From assembly GCA_014332815.1 (NCBI GenBank), contig JACSZT010000020.1:62001-126000 (forward strand): a stretch of DNA of 64,000 nt. The letters run 5' to 3'. Under the pieces are notes generated by a model. That model ran no database searches, was not told where the DNA came from, and was given only the letters and a program-made list of their open reading frames with translations. Of this stretch, positions 1-8,651 are shown one piece after another; position 1 is the stretch's first letter, and every line of letters starts with the position of its first letter. Position numbers and translations under genes: made by a program. Source of the DNA: Weissella confusa. Its GTDB lineage: Bacteria; Bacillota; Bacilli; Lactobacillales; Lactobacillaceae.

Positions 1-1
1 T

Positions 2-523
2 AAGCAAAAGATTTCATCAGCAAATCAAACTTACTACGCTAAGGCACAATCATACAAGGATGGTTCACCAGCTGATACTGCCTTGTTTGCTCAAATAACT
101 GATAACCGTGGAACTGGTGCCGGTTGGACGTTGACAGTTGCGCAAGATGCACAATTGAATAACGGTACCTCAGACCTTAAAGGGGCTCAAATTAGTATCG
201 CTGATTTGAACGCCACAACACAAAAGGGTTCAGAAGCTGGTGCTGCATTGGCTGGACAAAACATCGCATTGGTTCCTGGTGAAGGTGGCCAAACGGTCAT
301 GTCTGCCGCAAAGGATGCTGGACAAGGAACTTGGGTGGCACGTATGGGTGACACGACTAAGCTGACGACAGAAAAGGGAACGGCTGTTGATGGTTCAGAT
401 CGTACTGTCGACAAGAGTGTTTCATTGTCTGTACCAGGTACATCTAATAAGATTGCCGATTCAAAGTACACGGCTAAGTTGACTTGGACGTTGACTGACA
501 CGCCTGCTAACTCAGCAAACTAA
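2..523 (+). CDS. WxL domain surface protein, C-terminal part (5' end outside window)
   Basis: The reading frame is open from the first bases of the window, so the start and signal peptide lie upstream. The visible 173 residues form a WxL cell-wall-binding domain: a GWTL motif in the first third and a TWTL motif about 12 residues from the C-terminus. These two W-x-L motifs are the family signature; the domain binds peptidoglycan non-covalently. The segment with ITDNRGTGAGWTL closely resembles the WxL protein beginning at 63495, so the two are paralogues. It is followed by a DUF916 gene 42 bases downstream, the usual partner of WxL proteins in Csc-type surface clusters. The domain call is firm; the function of the missing N-terminal part is unknown. 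Confidence 0.9.
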   Translation, partial: KQKISSANQTYYAKAQSYKDGSPADTALFAQITDNRGTGAGWTLTVAQDAQLNNGTSDLKGAQISIADLNATTQKGSEAGAALAGQNIALVPGEGGQTVMSAAKDAGQGTWVARMGDTTKLTTEKGTAVDGSDRTVDKSVSLSVPGTSNKIADSKYTAKLTWTLTDTPANSAN

Positions 524-565
524 AATCATTTAACGATGTTGAATGATACGCGGGAGGTTTAGGTA

Positions 566-1630
566 GTGAAACAAAATGGGGTAATTAAGCGGATTTTCCT
601 ATTTGTAGTCGCGATGATTAGCGTTATTTTAGTGGGCGTGACATCAACTGTTTCGGCTAATCAGATGAATTTTGCGGTGATTCCTAACCTTCCAGATAAC
701 CAAGTAGACAAGAATCATAGCTATTTTGATTTGCAACTGGATCCGGGTCAAACTCAGACGGTCAGTGTGACGTTGCGAAATGACACCGATAAGGACGTTG
801 TTGTTGCGATTACAATGGCTCGTGCAACGACTAATACATCAGGCGTGGTCCAGTACTCAAGTACAAGTGACGCTGATGTAAAGTCAAAAATGGATAAATC
901 GTTTGCTAATGACATCGTGAAGGCAGTGAGCGTGCCAGATAAACAGACGATTCCAGCAAAATCATCGATTGAAGTGCCGGTGACGATTAAAATGCCTGAT
1001 CAACGGTTTGATGGATTGATGGCGGGTGGTTTGACTTTCAAACAAACAAACCTCAAGCAAAAGGAAGGTCGTGGTCAAACGAATATCGTAAACCAGTACG
1101 CTTACACAATGGGTGTAACGCTACGTAATAACCAAGCAAAAGTAACGCCGAATTTGCGGTTGAGTGGTGTGAGTGCTAAGCAAATAAATTACCGTACGGC
1201 GATAGTTGCGAGTGTCCACAATACCACACCAACTTATATTAACAACGTGGCTATTGATGGTTTTATTACGAAACGTGGTAGCGATAAGAAGTTGTACAAG
1301 GTTAAGGTTGATGCCGATAAGCATAATGCTGGTAAACAAATTGCGCCACAAAGTGTCTATGATTTGCCATTTTACCTGTCGGGTGACAGCCTAAAACCTG
1401 GTAAATACACCTTGGACTTAACGATGAAATCGCATGGTCATGTTTGGCACTTTAAACAACACTTTACGATTGTTGGCAAGCAAGCTGATAAGCTGAACAA
1501 GACTGACGTTGATTTAGTCAAGATCAACTGGTGGCTAATCGTTGGTATTTTGTTGCTTATTCTTTTGCTATTGATTCTGATGTACTGGTTATGGCAGAAA
1601 AAGAGGAAACGTGACGATGAAGATAACTAA
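566..1630 (+). CDS. DUF916 and DUF3324 domain membrane protein (WxL-associated)
   Basis: 354 residues with a GTG start behind GGGAGG. Residues 1-32 are a signal peptide ending near VSAN. An N-terminal DUF916 domain (about 34-155; VIPNLPDNQ opening, PGQTQTVSV) is followed by a DUF3324 domain (about 165-305). A single membrane helix lies near 322-344, before a basic and acidic tail. In WxL clusters this protein is thought to be membrane-anchored and to interact with WxL proteins and possibly peptidoglycan. It sits between a WxL gene and an LPETG gene and its stop overlaps the next start, so the three are probably one operon. Family assignment is strong; its molecular role is inferred from the family. 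Confidence 0.9.
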   Translation: MKQNGVIKRIFLFVVAMISVILVGVTSTVSANQMNFAVIPNLPDNQVDKNHSYFDLQLDPGQTQTVSVTLRNDTDKDVVVAITMARATTNTSGVVQYSSTSDADVKSKMDKSFANDIVKAVSVPDKQTIPAKSSIEVPVTIKMPDQRFDGLMAGGLTFKQTNLKQKEGRGQTNIVNQYAYTMGVTLRNNQAKVTPNLRLSGVSAKQINYRTAIVASVHNTTPTYINNVAIDGFITKRGSDKKLYKVKVDADKHNAGKQIAPQSVYDLPFYLSGDSLKPGKYTLDLTMKSHGHVWHFKQHFTIVGKQADKLNKTDVDLVKINWWLIVGILLLILLLLILMYWLWQKKRKRDDEDN

Positions 1631-2015
1631 AATGTTTATGACCGTCAGTGCAGCAATGATTCTGCTTGCTGGAACTGGCCTGACGTCTGCTAGTGCGGAT
1701 GGTGGTTCATATGATACAGATGGGACAGTCTCGTTCGTTGTTAATCCTGATGATCCTAGCCAGTCAGTTGTGCCGGATGATAATTCTGGTAACGTGACAG
1801 GTACAGTGCAAGATGATGGTGGCTCGACGTCGCACAGCTATGTACAGCCTAGTCATGATTTGACGGTTAAGACTGATTCGACACGTGATGAGGTGGTGCT
1901 GCCAGAAACGGGTGTTGAACGAACTGAAGATTGGCCTCTGACTTTGTTCACTGTGCTTGGACTAGTAGGACTTGGTTTTGTGTCATATCATGCATTAAAA
2001 AAGATGCGTATTTAA
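1617..2015 (+). CDS. small LPXTG-anchored surface protein
   Basis: About 132 residues. The ATG at 1617 is chosen over an in-frame GTG at 1611 because AGAGG at 1602-1606 is then correctly spaced. The protein has a signal peptide ending near SASAD, a short Ser/Thr/Asp-rich stretch (VSFVVNPDDP, close to the WxL protein N-termini), and a classical sortase signal LPETG. A hydrophobic helix and a KKMRI tail follow. It should be attached covalently to peptidoglycan by sortase A. It overlaps the end of the DUF916 gene by 14 bases and corresponds to the small LPXTG member of WxL (Csc-type) clusters. A paralogue with LPNTG is at 62222. Confidence 0.85.
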   Translation: MKITKMFMTVSAAMILLAGTGLTSASADGGSYDTDGTVSFVVNPDDPSQSVVPDDNSGNVTGTVQDDGGSTSHSYVQPSHDLTVKTDSTRDEVVLPETGVERTEDWPLTLFTVLGLVGLGFVSYHALKKMRI

Positions 2016-2082
2016 TGGACGACCGCTTGTGATGACCATTAGTTAGGTCTAATCGCGAGCGGTTTTCTTGAAAGGAAAGGAT

Positions 2083-4812
2083 ATGATAAAGAAATGTTTG
2101 TTGTTACTGGGGACGGTGTTCAGTGTATTGTTTGTCGGCCAAATACAGGCGAACGCAGCTGAAGCGACTGTATCAAATTGGTCTGAGCTTAGCGATGCAA
2201 CGGCGAATGCAGATGTTGATGTTATCAAAGTTTCAGCGGATTTGACGGCGACGAAATCAATTACAATCTCATCTCAAAAAACAATTGATTTTCAACAACA
2301 CACTATCACTTTTGGACGCTATGATTTTAATATTGAAAGTGGTGCTAATTTACAACTAGCCAACTTTGTTTTTACTGGAAACGGTGGTAACTACCTTGTA
2401 TCTGGTCGAAACAGTGGTGATGTGACGTTTGCCGGAACTGTGACGTCATCTGATAGTAACGCTGCTGGACTGGTATCGTTACCAAGTGGTAGTGTGAAAT
2501 TTGATGGGGTGCAAATGACATATGACAATGGGACGAACTCAAGCGTCAGTGTCAAAGCCAAAAATTTTACGATTACCAACCAATCGGTAGTTAATTCTGA
2601 AGCTGAGAAGTTTTTTGGAACTTCGGTAGCTGATTCTACCGTTACGATTAATGGTGGATCAAAGGTGACGACAAATAGTAATAAAGGAACGACTGGTGAC
2701 TTGAGAGGTCAAGCATGGGATATTACCGGACGCGCTGATTTTACAGTTGATGGCGCGGGTACTGAGTTAGCGGTGGCTGGGAATGAAAAACAACGTGCCG
2801 ATAACGGTGGTATTTTCCTTGTTCAGGCGGATAATTCAAGTATTAACGTTTTGAATGGCGCTACAATGACGGTTCATTCGAAGTACACAAGTGCCGTTTT
2901 GTTACAAAGTCGTGGTGGTGTTGTCAACGTGAGTGATTACAGTACGCTAAACCTGGTCCAGGATGGCGATAATAATTACACGTTAGGCGCAACATTACGA
3001 TTCCGTCTTCGTGGTCAAATGACGTTTAATATTCAAAATCACGCTAAGATTGATATCGACAAGAAAAGTGGTAGCGCTGCAGCTGTCCGCATGTACGAAT
3101 CTGGAAACACAATTAATGTTAAGGATGGTTCCGACTTTATTGTTCATAATGGTGGAAACGGTCGGGCTTCATCACGAGGTTCGTCTAACAATGCGGCTAT
3201 TCAGTTTGAAGGAAACGATTCAGCGTTTAATTTGACAGGTGAAGACAGTAATGTGTCCCTGACGGCTGATTACGGTGCAGGTATCGCCGCTGGTTCACAC
3301 AATGTGTCGATTGATGCCGGTGCCAATACCTTCTTTGTCATCCGTGGTAACACGAGCACGGGTGGTGTGTTTGATGCGACAGATACAATTGCAATGAAGA
3401 TGGGTACGATGAAGTACTTTGATTTCACCAATTATGGGGATGGTAGTGTCTTTGCCGGTGGAACGCGTTCAACGTTTACGGCCGAAACAACCAATCTATC
3501 AATGTGGCGTTCAGGTTCTAATTTAGATGGTAACGCTGATCGTGCTTGGCAAAATGTTAGTTATAGTTTATCTGGTAGTTCATTGAATTCATTAGATAGT
3601 ACTTCGGATACTAATATGGCGCAAAACTATGGAAAGACCAGTGATTACAGTAAGATGAATGGTAATAATCAAAAGCCAATTATCCAAAAGATTTTCGTGC
3701 CAACCAATGCGGACAAGCGTGTTTATGTGCGCGCGGTGACGCCACAAGGTAAGGGTGAAGAGCCACGTGGTGCAATCGATGATGAAGTAACGGCGATGAT
3801 TGGTATTTACGACCAAAGCGGTAATGAGTTAGCGCGTTCAAGCGCCACATCAAAAGCTTTGGCGGATATGTACGGTTCGCAACAATCTGGTTTGATTGCA
3901 TTTGACGCACCTGACAAAGATTTCTTGAAAACTGGCTGGGTTGTCAAAGTACTTTCGGGTGAACGCACAGGTCAACCAGATGCAACTGCGACTATTGAGG
4001 CGCCAGATGTGACTGTACAATCAGTGGTGCCACCAAATCCAGCGAAAATGGCGAAAACTGACTTAGGCACCAAGGATCAGCGTATCTCTGGTAAGGCTAC
4101 GGGTGCTAATTTGATTGTACATTTGTTGCTTAATGGTCAGGATACGGGCATTCGAGCAACAGCTGACGCATCGGGTGAGTTTACAATTGATTTGCCAACG
4201 GGCCTACAAATTGGTGATCAAGTACAAATCCTATTGCAAGACCGTGATGGCGAAACTGTTGGTGTGTTGAATCCGCCAACGACAAATTCAACAGTTGGAA
4301 ATATCGAACCAACAACAGATATGGCGTACCACGATGCAACGTTTAAAGCCGGTACGATTTTGTCAGTGACACACGCCGGTGAATTGGTCTGGCAAAATCA
4401 GTTTACAAAAATTGATTTTGGACAACACGCGTTGAAGTCAGGTAACATGTTGTTTGCTGCTGCGCAAAATACATCAGAACAAATGACAGTTTCTGACACA
4501 CGTGGCCCAGGTGGTAATTGGCGCGTAACGGCCAAGGTTACCAAAGAAATGACTTCTGAGGATGGTCGCGATACGTTAGAAAATGAGCTTGTTTTGAAGC
4601 GTGGGGCAGCGATGCAACCGCTTGGAAAGGATGATACGATTCTTTTAACACACAAGACAACGACGGATAACGATACTGTACAAGTGAATAAAGGATGGAA
4701 TCAAACTGATGTCGGCTTGTTCCTGAACGTTCCAAGTACGAAGCATCCGGTTGCTGGTAAGTATACTGGAGAGATTAGTTGGTCATTGCAAGATGTTCCA
4801 GGTAATAACTAA
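2083..4812 (+). CDS. large WxL protein with pectate-lyase-like beta-helix region
   Basis: About 909 residues. The ATG at 2083 lies 3 bases after AAAGGAAAGG and opens a signal peptide (MIKKCLLLLGTVFSV... ANAAE); an in-frame TTG at 2068 lacks this. The long N-terminal region (about 30-500) is rich in short strands with repeated N, G, S and D and motifs such as INVLNGATMTV, the look of a right-handed beta-helix (pectate-lyase-like) adhesin. About 660-740 resembles a bacterial Ig-like module. The C-terminus is a WxL domain (NWRV, then ISWSLQDVP). Probably a secreted adhesin held on peptidoglycan by its WxL domain. The ligand is unknown. A strong bidirectional terminator follows. Confidence 0.85.
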   Translation: MIKKCLLLLGTVFSVLFVGQIQANAAEATVSNWSELSDATANADVDVIKVSADLTATKSITISSQKTIDFQQHTITFGRYDFNIESGANLQLANFVFTGNGGNYLVSGRNSGDVTFAGTVTSSDSNAAGLVSLPSGSVKFDGVQMTYDNGTNSSVSVKAKNFTITNQSVVNSEAEKFFGTSVADSTVTINGGSKVTTNSNKGTTGDLRGQAWDITGRADFTVDGAGTELAVAGNEKQRADNGGIFLVQADNSSINVLNGATMTVHSKYTSAVLLQSRGGVVNVSDYSTLNLVQDGDNNYTLGATLRFRLRGQMTFNIQNHAKIDIDKKSGSAAAVRMYESGNTINVKDGSDFIVHNGGNGRASSRGSSNNAAIQFEGNDSAFNLTGEDSNVSLTADYGAGIAAGSHNVSIDAGANTFFVIRGNTSTGGVFDATDTIAMKMGTMKYFDFTNYGDGSVFAGGTRSTFTAETTNLSMWRSGSNLDGNADRAWQNVSYSLSGSSLNSLDSTSDTNMAQNYGKTSDYSKMNGNNQKPIIQKIFVPTNADKRVYVRAVTPQGKGEEPRGAIDDEVTAMIGIYDQSGNELARSSATSKALADMYGSQQSGLIAFDAPDKDFLKTGWVVKVLSGERTGQPDATATIEAPDVTVQSVVPPNPAKMAKTDLGTKDQRISGKATGANLIVHLLLNGQDTGIRATADASGEFTIDLPTGLQIGDQVQILLQDRDGETVGVLNPPTTNSTVGNIEPTTDMAYHDATFKAGTILSVTHAGELVWQNQFTKIDFGQHALKSGNMLFAAAQNTSEQMTVSDTRGPGGNWRVTAKVTKEMTSEDGRDTLENELVLKRGAAMQPLGKDDTILLTHKTTTDNDTVQVNKGWNQTDVGLFLNVPSTKHPVAGKYTGEISWSLQDVPGNN

Positions 4813-4820
4813 ATCGATAT

Positions 4821-4863
4821 AAAAAGAACCTAGTCGCAATCATCATGCGGCTAGGTTCTTTTC
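4821..4863. terminator. bidirectional terminator
   Basis: A near-perfect stem with arms AAGAACCTAG and CTAGGTTCTT is flanked by A and T runs, separating the convergent WxL and plsC genes. Confidence 0.9.
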
Positions 4864-5507
4864 TACTTTGATTCAATTTGTTCTGTCTTTGGCTTAGGGT
4901 CGATATAAACCCAAGTTGGGTCGATTGACTTGTCAATCTTATCGAAAGCCTCAGTCAATGTATCACCGAATTCGGCCATTGTTTCATCAGTCAACTTAAT
5001 CTTCTTGTCAACGTAGATTGGATCACCGAAGGCCATCTTCACATTGTTGCGCTTGAACAAGTCGCCGAACTTAACGGGACCTTGGTAAACCATCGGCACA
5101 AGTGGGGCACCCGACAACTTAGCAATCATCATCGCGCCACCCTTCATTTCTTGTGAGTGACGGCTTCCTGATGGAAACATGATAACACCAAGCTCAGTTT
5201 TCTTTAGGTTATTCACTGGAATCTTAATGGCTGATGGACCAGGGTTTTCACGATCAACGGAAAAAGCATTGGCGTGAACCAAAATCCAGCGTAAAATAGG
5301 ATTCTTGAAGAGCTCTTTCTTGGCCATGAAGCTAAACTTATGTGGCCAAGCAGCCAGAGCGAAGAAAATGGGGTCCCACCAAGTACGGTGTGGACCAACT
5401 AAAATATAATTGCCTTGAGGTAGTTTGTCTTGACCTGTCAACGTGTAACGGCCGTTAATCAGCCATACCACTCCGGCAGCGACATAACGAATAAATGTAT
5501 AGAACAT
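4863..5507 (-). CDS. plsC: 1-acyl-sn-glycerol-3-phosphate acyltransferase
   Basis: 214 residues. It has the acyltransferase signature H-x4-D (HRTWWD, about residues 39-44) and a later FPSGSRH block matching motif III of the PlsC family. A hydrophobic N-terminus would hold it at the membrane. It should transfer an acyl group to lysophosphatidic acid, forming phosphatidic acid for phospholipid synthesis. The ATG is preceded by AGGAGG, nine bases away. It is a single gene divergent from trmN6; a candidate promoter lies at 5537-5566. The family is clear. The exact acceptor is inferred. Confidence 0.9.
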   Translation of the reverse strand: MFYTFIRYVAAGVVWLINGRYTLTGQDKLPQGNYILVGPHRTWWDPIFFALAAWPHKFSFMAKKELFKNPILRWILVHANAFSVDRENPGPSAIKIPVNNLKKTELGVIMFPSGSRHSQEMKGGAMMIAKLSGAPLVPMVYQGPVKFGDLFKRNNVKMAFGDPIYVDKKIKLTDETMAEFGDTLTEAFDKIDKSIDPTWVYIDPKPKTEQIESK

Positions 5508-5536
5508 TTGGTTAATCCTCCTAATAATAACGATTT

Positions 5537-5566
5537 ATTATCCCACAGGTTAGGCAATCTTGGCAA
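5537..5566 (-). promoter_or_regulatory. candidate plsC promoter
   Basis: On the minus strand TTGCCA and GATAAT are separated by 18 bases, about 30 bases upstream of the plsC start. Confidence 0.45.
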
Positions 5567-5583
5567 ACTGACAGGAGAACAGC

Positions 5584-6345
5584 ATGGACGTGAAATTATT
5601 ACCCGATGAGCGGGTTGATATGTTATATAACGATGAAGTACATATTATTCAGAGTAAGGAAGTCTTTTCCTTCTCGTTAGACGCCGTTTTGTTGGCGAAT
5701 TTTGCCCAACCTCGTAAAAATGGGCGTGGCTTGAATGTTGACTTAGGTGCTGGTAACGGTGCGGTGTCATTGTTCATGGCCCATAAGGTAGCTGGCCAAA
5801 TTGTGGGTGTTGAAATTCAAGAGCGTTTGGCTGATATGGCGACGCGTTCAGTGCAAATGAATGATTTGACGGACAAGATTACAATCATCAACAAAGATAT
5901 GCGTGATATCTTCGACGATATTCGCCCAGGCTCAGCCGATATGGTTGTGTCAAATCCACCGTACTTTACGGTCGACAATGAAAATACAGTGATGCACGAA
6001 GATGAGCACTATGCGATTGCACGTCACGAAATCAAAGCCGATTTGGATCTTGTCACGTACACGGCCAAGAAGTTGTTGAAGAACAAGGCGCACTTTTTCA
6101 TGGTGCACCGTCCAGATCGTTTGTTTGAGATTTTGGAGTCCTTGCAGAAGAATCATTTGGCACCTAAGCGGATTCAATTTGTATATCCAAAGGCGGGAGA
6201 GCCAGCCAATGTGTTGTTGATTGATGCGATTAAAGATGGTGCTTTAACTGGTGCAACCATTTTGCCACCAATTGTGACGCACAATGATGATGATACATAT
6301 ACGAAGGCCGTTTGGGACATCTACGAAGGCAAGAGTAATGACTAA
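5584..6345 (+). CDS. trmN6: tRNA1(Val) (adenine37-N6)-methyltransferase family protein
   Basis: 253 residues with a Rossmann methyltransferase fold. The S-adenosylmethionine loop is [10 protein letters not shown] (about 55-64) and the N6-adenine methylase motif is NPPY (about 122-125). The N-terminus with [13 protein letters not shown] is typical of the TrmN6/YfiC/YabB group. The start is an ATG behind CAGGAG. The gene overlaps the following GIY-YIG gene by eight bases, the same neighbour pair (yabB-yazA) as in Bacillus. That supports the assignment. The tRNA target is inferred from the family. Confidence 0.85.
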   Translation: MDVKLLPDERVDMLYNDEVHIIQSKEVFSFSLDAVLLANFAQPRKNGRGLNVDLGAGNGAVSLFMAHKVAGQIVGVEIQERLADMATRSVQMNDLTDKITIINKDMRDIFDDIRPGSADMVVSNPPYFTVDNENTVMHEDEHYAIARHEIKADLDLVTYTAKKLLKNKAHFFMVHRPDRLFEILESLQKNHLAPKRIQFVYPKAGEPANVLLIDAIKDGALTGATILPPIVTHNDDDTYTKAVWDIYEGKSND

Positions 6346-6628
6346 ACCGTACTATATGTATGTGCTGTTGACAGCTGACAATACGTTTTATGGTGGTTTT
6401 ACGGATGATGTCGGCAAGCGCTTTGCCACACATGAGGCGGGCAAAGGGGCGAAGTATACGCGCCCGGCTAGTCGCCACCCCTTGAAGTTGTTGTACGCCG
6501 AAGCCTTTGATAATAAGTCGGACGCCTTAAAAGCTGAGGCGGCATTTAAAAAGCTGAAGCGGATTGAAAAGGTCGCGTTTCTAAAGGCACGTGGCGTGAC
6601 GGATTTTGAGCCGGCAAAGCGGGATTAG
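6338..6628 (+). CDS. GIY-YIG nuclease-like protein, UPF0213/YazA family
   Basis: 96 residues from the ATG at 6338, chosen because it begins [11 protein letters not shown], the canonical family start, and overlaps the trmN6 stop. The GIY-YIG core appears as YYMYVLL...YGGFTDD, followed by the conserved [17 protein letters not shown] block. The second YIG position reads YGG, as in many YazA-type proteins. The biochemical role is not established for this family; a structure-specific DNA nuclease activity like that of SLX1 is sometimes suggested. It is translationally coupled to trmN6. Confidence 0.88.
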   Translation: MTKPYYMYVLLTADNTFYGGFTDDVGKRFATHEAGKGAKYTRPASRHPLKLLYAEAFDNKSDALKAEAAFKKLKRIEKVAFLKARGVTDFEPAKRD

Positions 6629-6631
6629 TAG

Positions 6632-6660
6632 TTGACTACTTACCCAAAATCATGTATCAT
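6632..6660 (+). promoter_or_regulatory. rpsB promoter
   Basis: TTGACT and TATCAT are separated by exactly 17 bases. The implied transcript has a leader of about 120 bases before the rpsB start at 6785. Confidence 0.75.
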
Positions 6661-6784
6661 TTGTTCTTGGTCTTAGACCATAAAAAAATTACTCACTAGT
6701 TCTCAATAGTTCTACGGTGTGCCCGCAAAGGGTCGCGGAATTACATGCGAGGCTAGGTGGAAAAACATTTGGAGGCAGATACTC

Positions 6785-7561
6785 ATGGCAGTTATCTCAA
6801 TGAAGCAATTGCTTGAAGCTGGTGTTCACTTCGGACACCAAACTCGTCGTTGGAACCCAAAGATGTCAGAATACATCTTTACGGAGCGTAACGGCATCTA
6901 CATCATCGACTTGCAAAAGACGGTGAAGTTGGTTGACCAAGCTTACAACTACGTTCGCGACGCAGCTGCTAACGGTGCTACGGTTTTGTTCGTTGGTACT
7001 AAGAAGCAAGCTCAAGATGCAATTGCTGAAGAAGCAACTCGTGCAAACATGTACTTCGTAAACCACCGTTGGTTGGGTGGAACGTTGACTAACTGGTCAA
7101 CGATCCAAAAGCGTGTTGCACGCTTGAAGGAATTGCGCGCAATGGCAGAAGATGGAACTTTCGATCGTTTGCCAAAGAAGGAAGTTGCTTTGTTGAACAA
7201 GCAACGCGAGAAGTTGGAGAAGTTCTTGGGTGGTATCGCAGATATGCCTAAGATTCCTGACTTGTTGTTCATCGTTGATCCTCACAAGGAGCAATTGGCT
7301 GTGCAAGAAGCACACAAGTTGAACATTCCTATCGTGGCTATGGTTGACACGAACGCCGACCCTGACCAAATCGATGTGAAGATCCCATCAAACGACGACG
7401 CTATCCGTGCCGTTCGCTTGATCACTGCTAAGATGGCTGACGCTATCATCGAGGGTAACCAAGGTGAAGATGCAGTTTCTGCAGATGACTTCGCAGCTGA
7501 AGGTGCTGACAAGGCAGCTTCAATCGAAGAATTGACTGAAATCGTTGAAGGTAACAACTAA
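6785..7561 (+). CDS. rpsB: 30S ribosomal protein S2
   Basis: 258 residues starting [27 protein letters not shown], the invariant S2 opening. The start at 6785 is set by GGAGG eleven bases upstream and by homology. S2 binds the 16S rRNA neck and is needed for S1 association. A C-terminal acidic extension ([30 protein letters not shown]) is seen in many Lactobacillales. Unusually, tsf does not follow at once: two secreted-protein genes and a terminator lie between. The leader of about 120 bases may carry an autoregulatory structure, which I cannot prove. Confidence 0.98.
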   Translation: MAVISMKQLLEAGVHFGHQTRRWNPKMSEYIFTERNGIYIIDLQKTVKLVDQAYNYVRDAAANGATVLFVGTKKQAQDAIAEEATRANMYFVNHRWLGGTLTNWSTIQKRVARLKELRAMAEDGTFDRLPKKEVALLNKQREKLEKFLGGIADMPKIPDLLFIVDPHKEQLAVQEAHKLNIPIVAMVDTNADPDQIDVKIPSNDDAIRAVRLITAKMADAIIEGNQGEDAVSADDFAAEGADKAASIEELTEIVEGNN

Positions 7562-7578
7562 TTCGATTTTAATCGGTT

Positions 7579-7615
7579 AAAACACCCGCTAATTTTTTTA
7601 GCGGGTGTTTTTTAT
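7579..7615 (+). terminator. rpsB terminator
   Basis: Arms AACACCCGCTAA and TTAGCGGGTGTT are followed by six T. Confidence 0.9.
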
Positions 7616-7649
7616 TGAATTTCTTCATGAAAATGTACGCAAATATTCC

Positions 7650-7666
7650 TGTTACATTTTTGTAAT
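7650..7666 (+). promoter_or_regulatory. candidate WalR (YycF) box
   Basis: TGTTAC-N5-TGTAAT matches the published WalR consensus TGTWAH-N5-TGTWAH at every position. It overlaps the -35 region of the next gene's promoter. Confidence 0.5.
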
Positions 7667-7678
7667 GTGTGTTATGAT
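7652..7678 (+). promoter_or_regulatory. promoter of the 7715 gene
   Basis: An extended -10 element (TG-T-TATGAT, 7670-7678) stands 15 bases after TTACAT. The start codon is 36 bases downstream. Confidence 0.55.
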
Positions 7679-7714
7679 TACGTTATCAAAAAGTCGCTGA
7701 AAGGGGATAGCGTA

Positions 7715-8290
7715 ATGAAGGGTGTAAAAGTAATTGGTGCAGTGGCACTTGTATTTCTACTAGGCTTTGGAGGGGCAATGGCCTGGAGCACGGTTGCGGA
7801 CGGTCGTCATGCAACACAAGAAGAAATGACACAATCAAAGTCTAGTAAGTCTACTTCATCTGTAAGTAGTAAGAAGAGTTCAGCATCGAAGTCTACGGTG
7901 GACTCGCAATCTCAATCATCAGCAAGTTCATCTAGCGATACAGCGGCATCAGCGACGCCTGCAGTGAAGTCTGAAACGTCTGAAGTTACGGCAAGTCAGA
8001 GTTCATCATCTCAAGCACAGCCAGCAGCATCAGTTCAAACGGCGCCATCAACTGCGAATACGTCACAAGACGCGATTAACGCAGTGATTGCTTACGAGCG
8101 TGCTAATGGTGGCCTTAGTTCGGATGTGACGTACTTCATTACGGCTAACACGGGTTCGGTCTATCAAATCGAAGCGCGTGTTGATAACCCAAGTGATTCA
8201 TCGGTAACGAATATGGCTGGGTTGTTCCGATATGATGCAACGACTGGACAAGTCACACACATGGATCAAATGACTGGTAGTTTTAATTAA
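7715..8290 (+). CDS. Ser-rich exported or membrane-anchored protein, function unknown
   Basis: 191 residues from the ATG at 7715, preceded by AAAGGGG. Residues 4-24 form a signal peptide or membrane anchor. A low-complexity Ser/Lys/Ala stretch (about 42-118) then leads to a folded C-terminal domain of about 70 residues (DAINAVIAYERANGG...GLFRYDATTGQVTHMD) with the look of a PepSY-like or other small alpha/beta extracellular domain. I do not recognise the family with confidence. The gene has its own promoter with a WalR-like box and its own terminator, which suggests a role at the cell wall. It separates rpsB from tsf. Confidence 0.8.
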   Translation: MKGVKVIGAVALVFLLGFGGAMAWSTVADGRHATQEEMTQSKSSKSTSSVSSKKSSASKSTVDSQSQSSASSSSDTAASATPAVKSETSEVTASQSSSSQAQPAASVQTAPSTANTSQDAINAVIAYERANGGLSSDVTYFITANTGSVYQIEARVDNPSDSSVTNMAGLFRYDATTGQVTHMDQMTGSFN

Positions 8291-8303
8291 AAAATCCAAT
8301 GAT

Positions 8304-8337
8304 GAAGAGCGGTTGCGAAAGTGCACCGCTCTTTTTT
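8304..8337 (+). terminator. terminator of the 7715 gene
   Basis: Arms AAGAGCGGT and ACCGCTCTT are followed by a T run. Confidence 0.88.
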
Positions 8338-8347
8338 GCTGAAAATG

Positions 8348-8364
8348 TGTTACATTGCTGTCAT
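8348..8364 (+). promoter_or_regulatory. near-match WalR box
   Basis: TGTTAC-N5-TGTCAT differs from the WalR consensus at one base. It lies in the 310-base gap ahead of the LysM-CHAP gene. Genes of this type (for example yocH in Bacillus) are known WalR targets. Confidence 0.3.
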
Positions 8365-8433
8365 TTAACGCACTTTTTGTACGTGAAATAGCTTTTTATT
8401 GTCTGATAACAATTTGGTAATTGTGAAGAAAAA

Positions 8434-8450
8434 TGTAAACTCCGTGTTGA
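8434..8450 (+). promoter_or_regulatory. second near-match WalR box
   Basis: TGTAAA-N5-TGTTGA has one mismatch to the WalR consensus, about 85 bases upstream of the predicted -35 element. Confidence 0.3.
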
Positions 8451-8534
8451 GAAAGGTACTGGGGATGCCAGTTCAATGCATTTATAATTGTGAACATTCT
8501 ATGAAGCACAAGTTGTTGCCGAGCTGTTATTACG

Positions 8535-8563
8535 TTGTCATGAAACGCCTGTAATCTTATACC
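8535..8563 (+). promoter_or_regulatory. candidate promoter of the LysM-CHAP gene
   Basis: TTGTCA and TATACC are 17 bases apart. They imply a 5' leader of about 80 bases. Confidence 0.5.
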
Positions 8564-8651
8564 TGTTGTTAAGTTAATCACAAAAAACAACACACAAATA
8601 CAGAAATTAAGAAGAGACGCTTTACACGAGCGACATTAAGAGGAGTTAATC

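Noticed and set aside
6661-6784. rpsB leader as a known ribosomal-protein leader RNA
   Set aside because: Only a small CCGC/GCGG hairpin is visible; I could not match it to a described S2 leader.
7850-8060. Ser/Ala-rich repeats as a CRISPR or minisatellite
   Set aside because: They are low-complexity coding sequence without a regular repeat unit. No CRISPR-like spacing occurs anywhere in the window.
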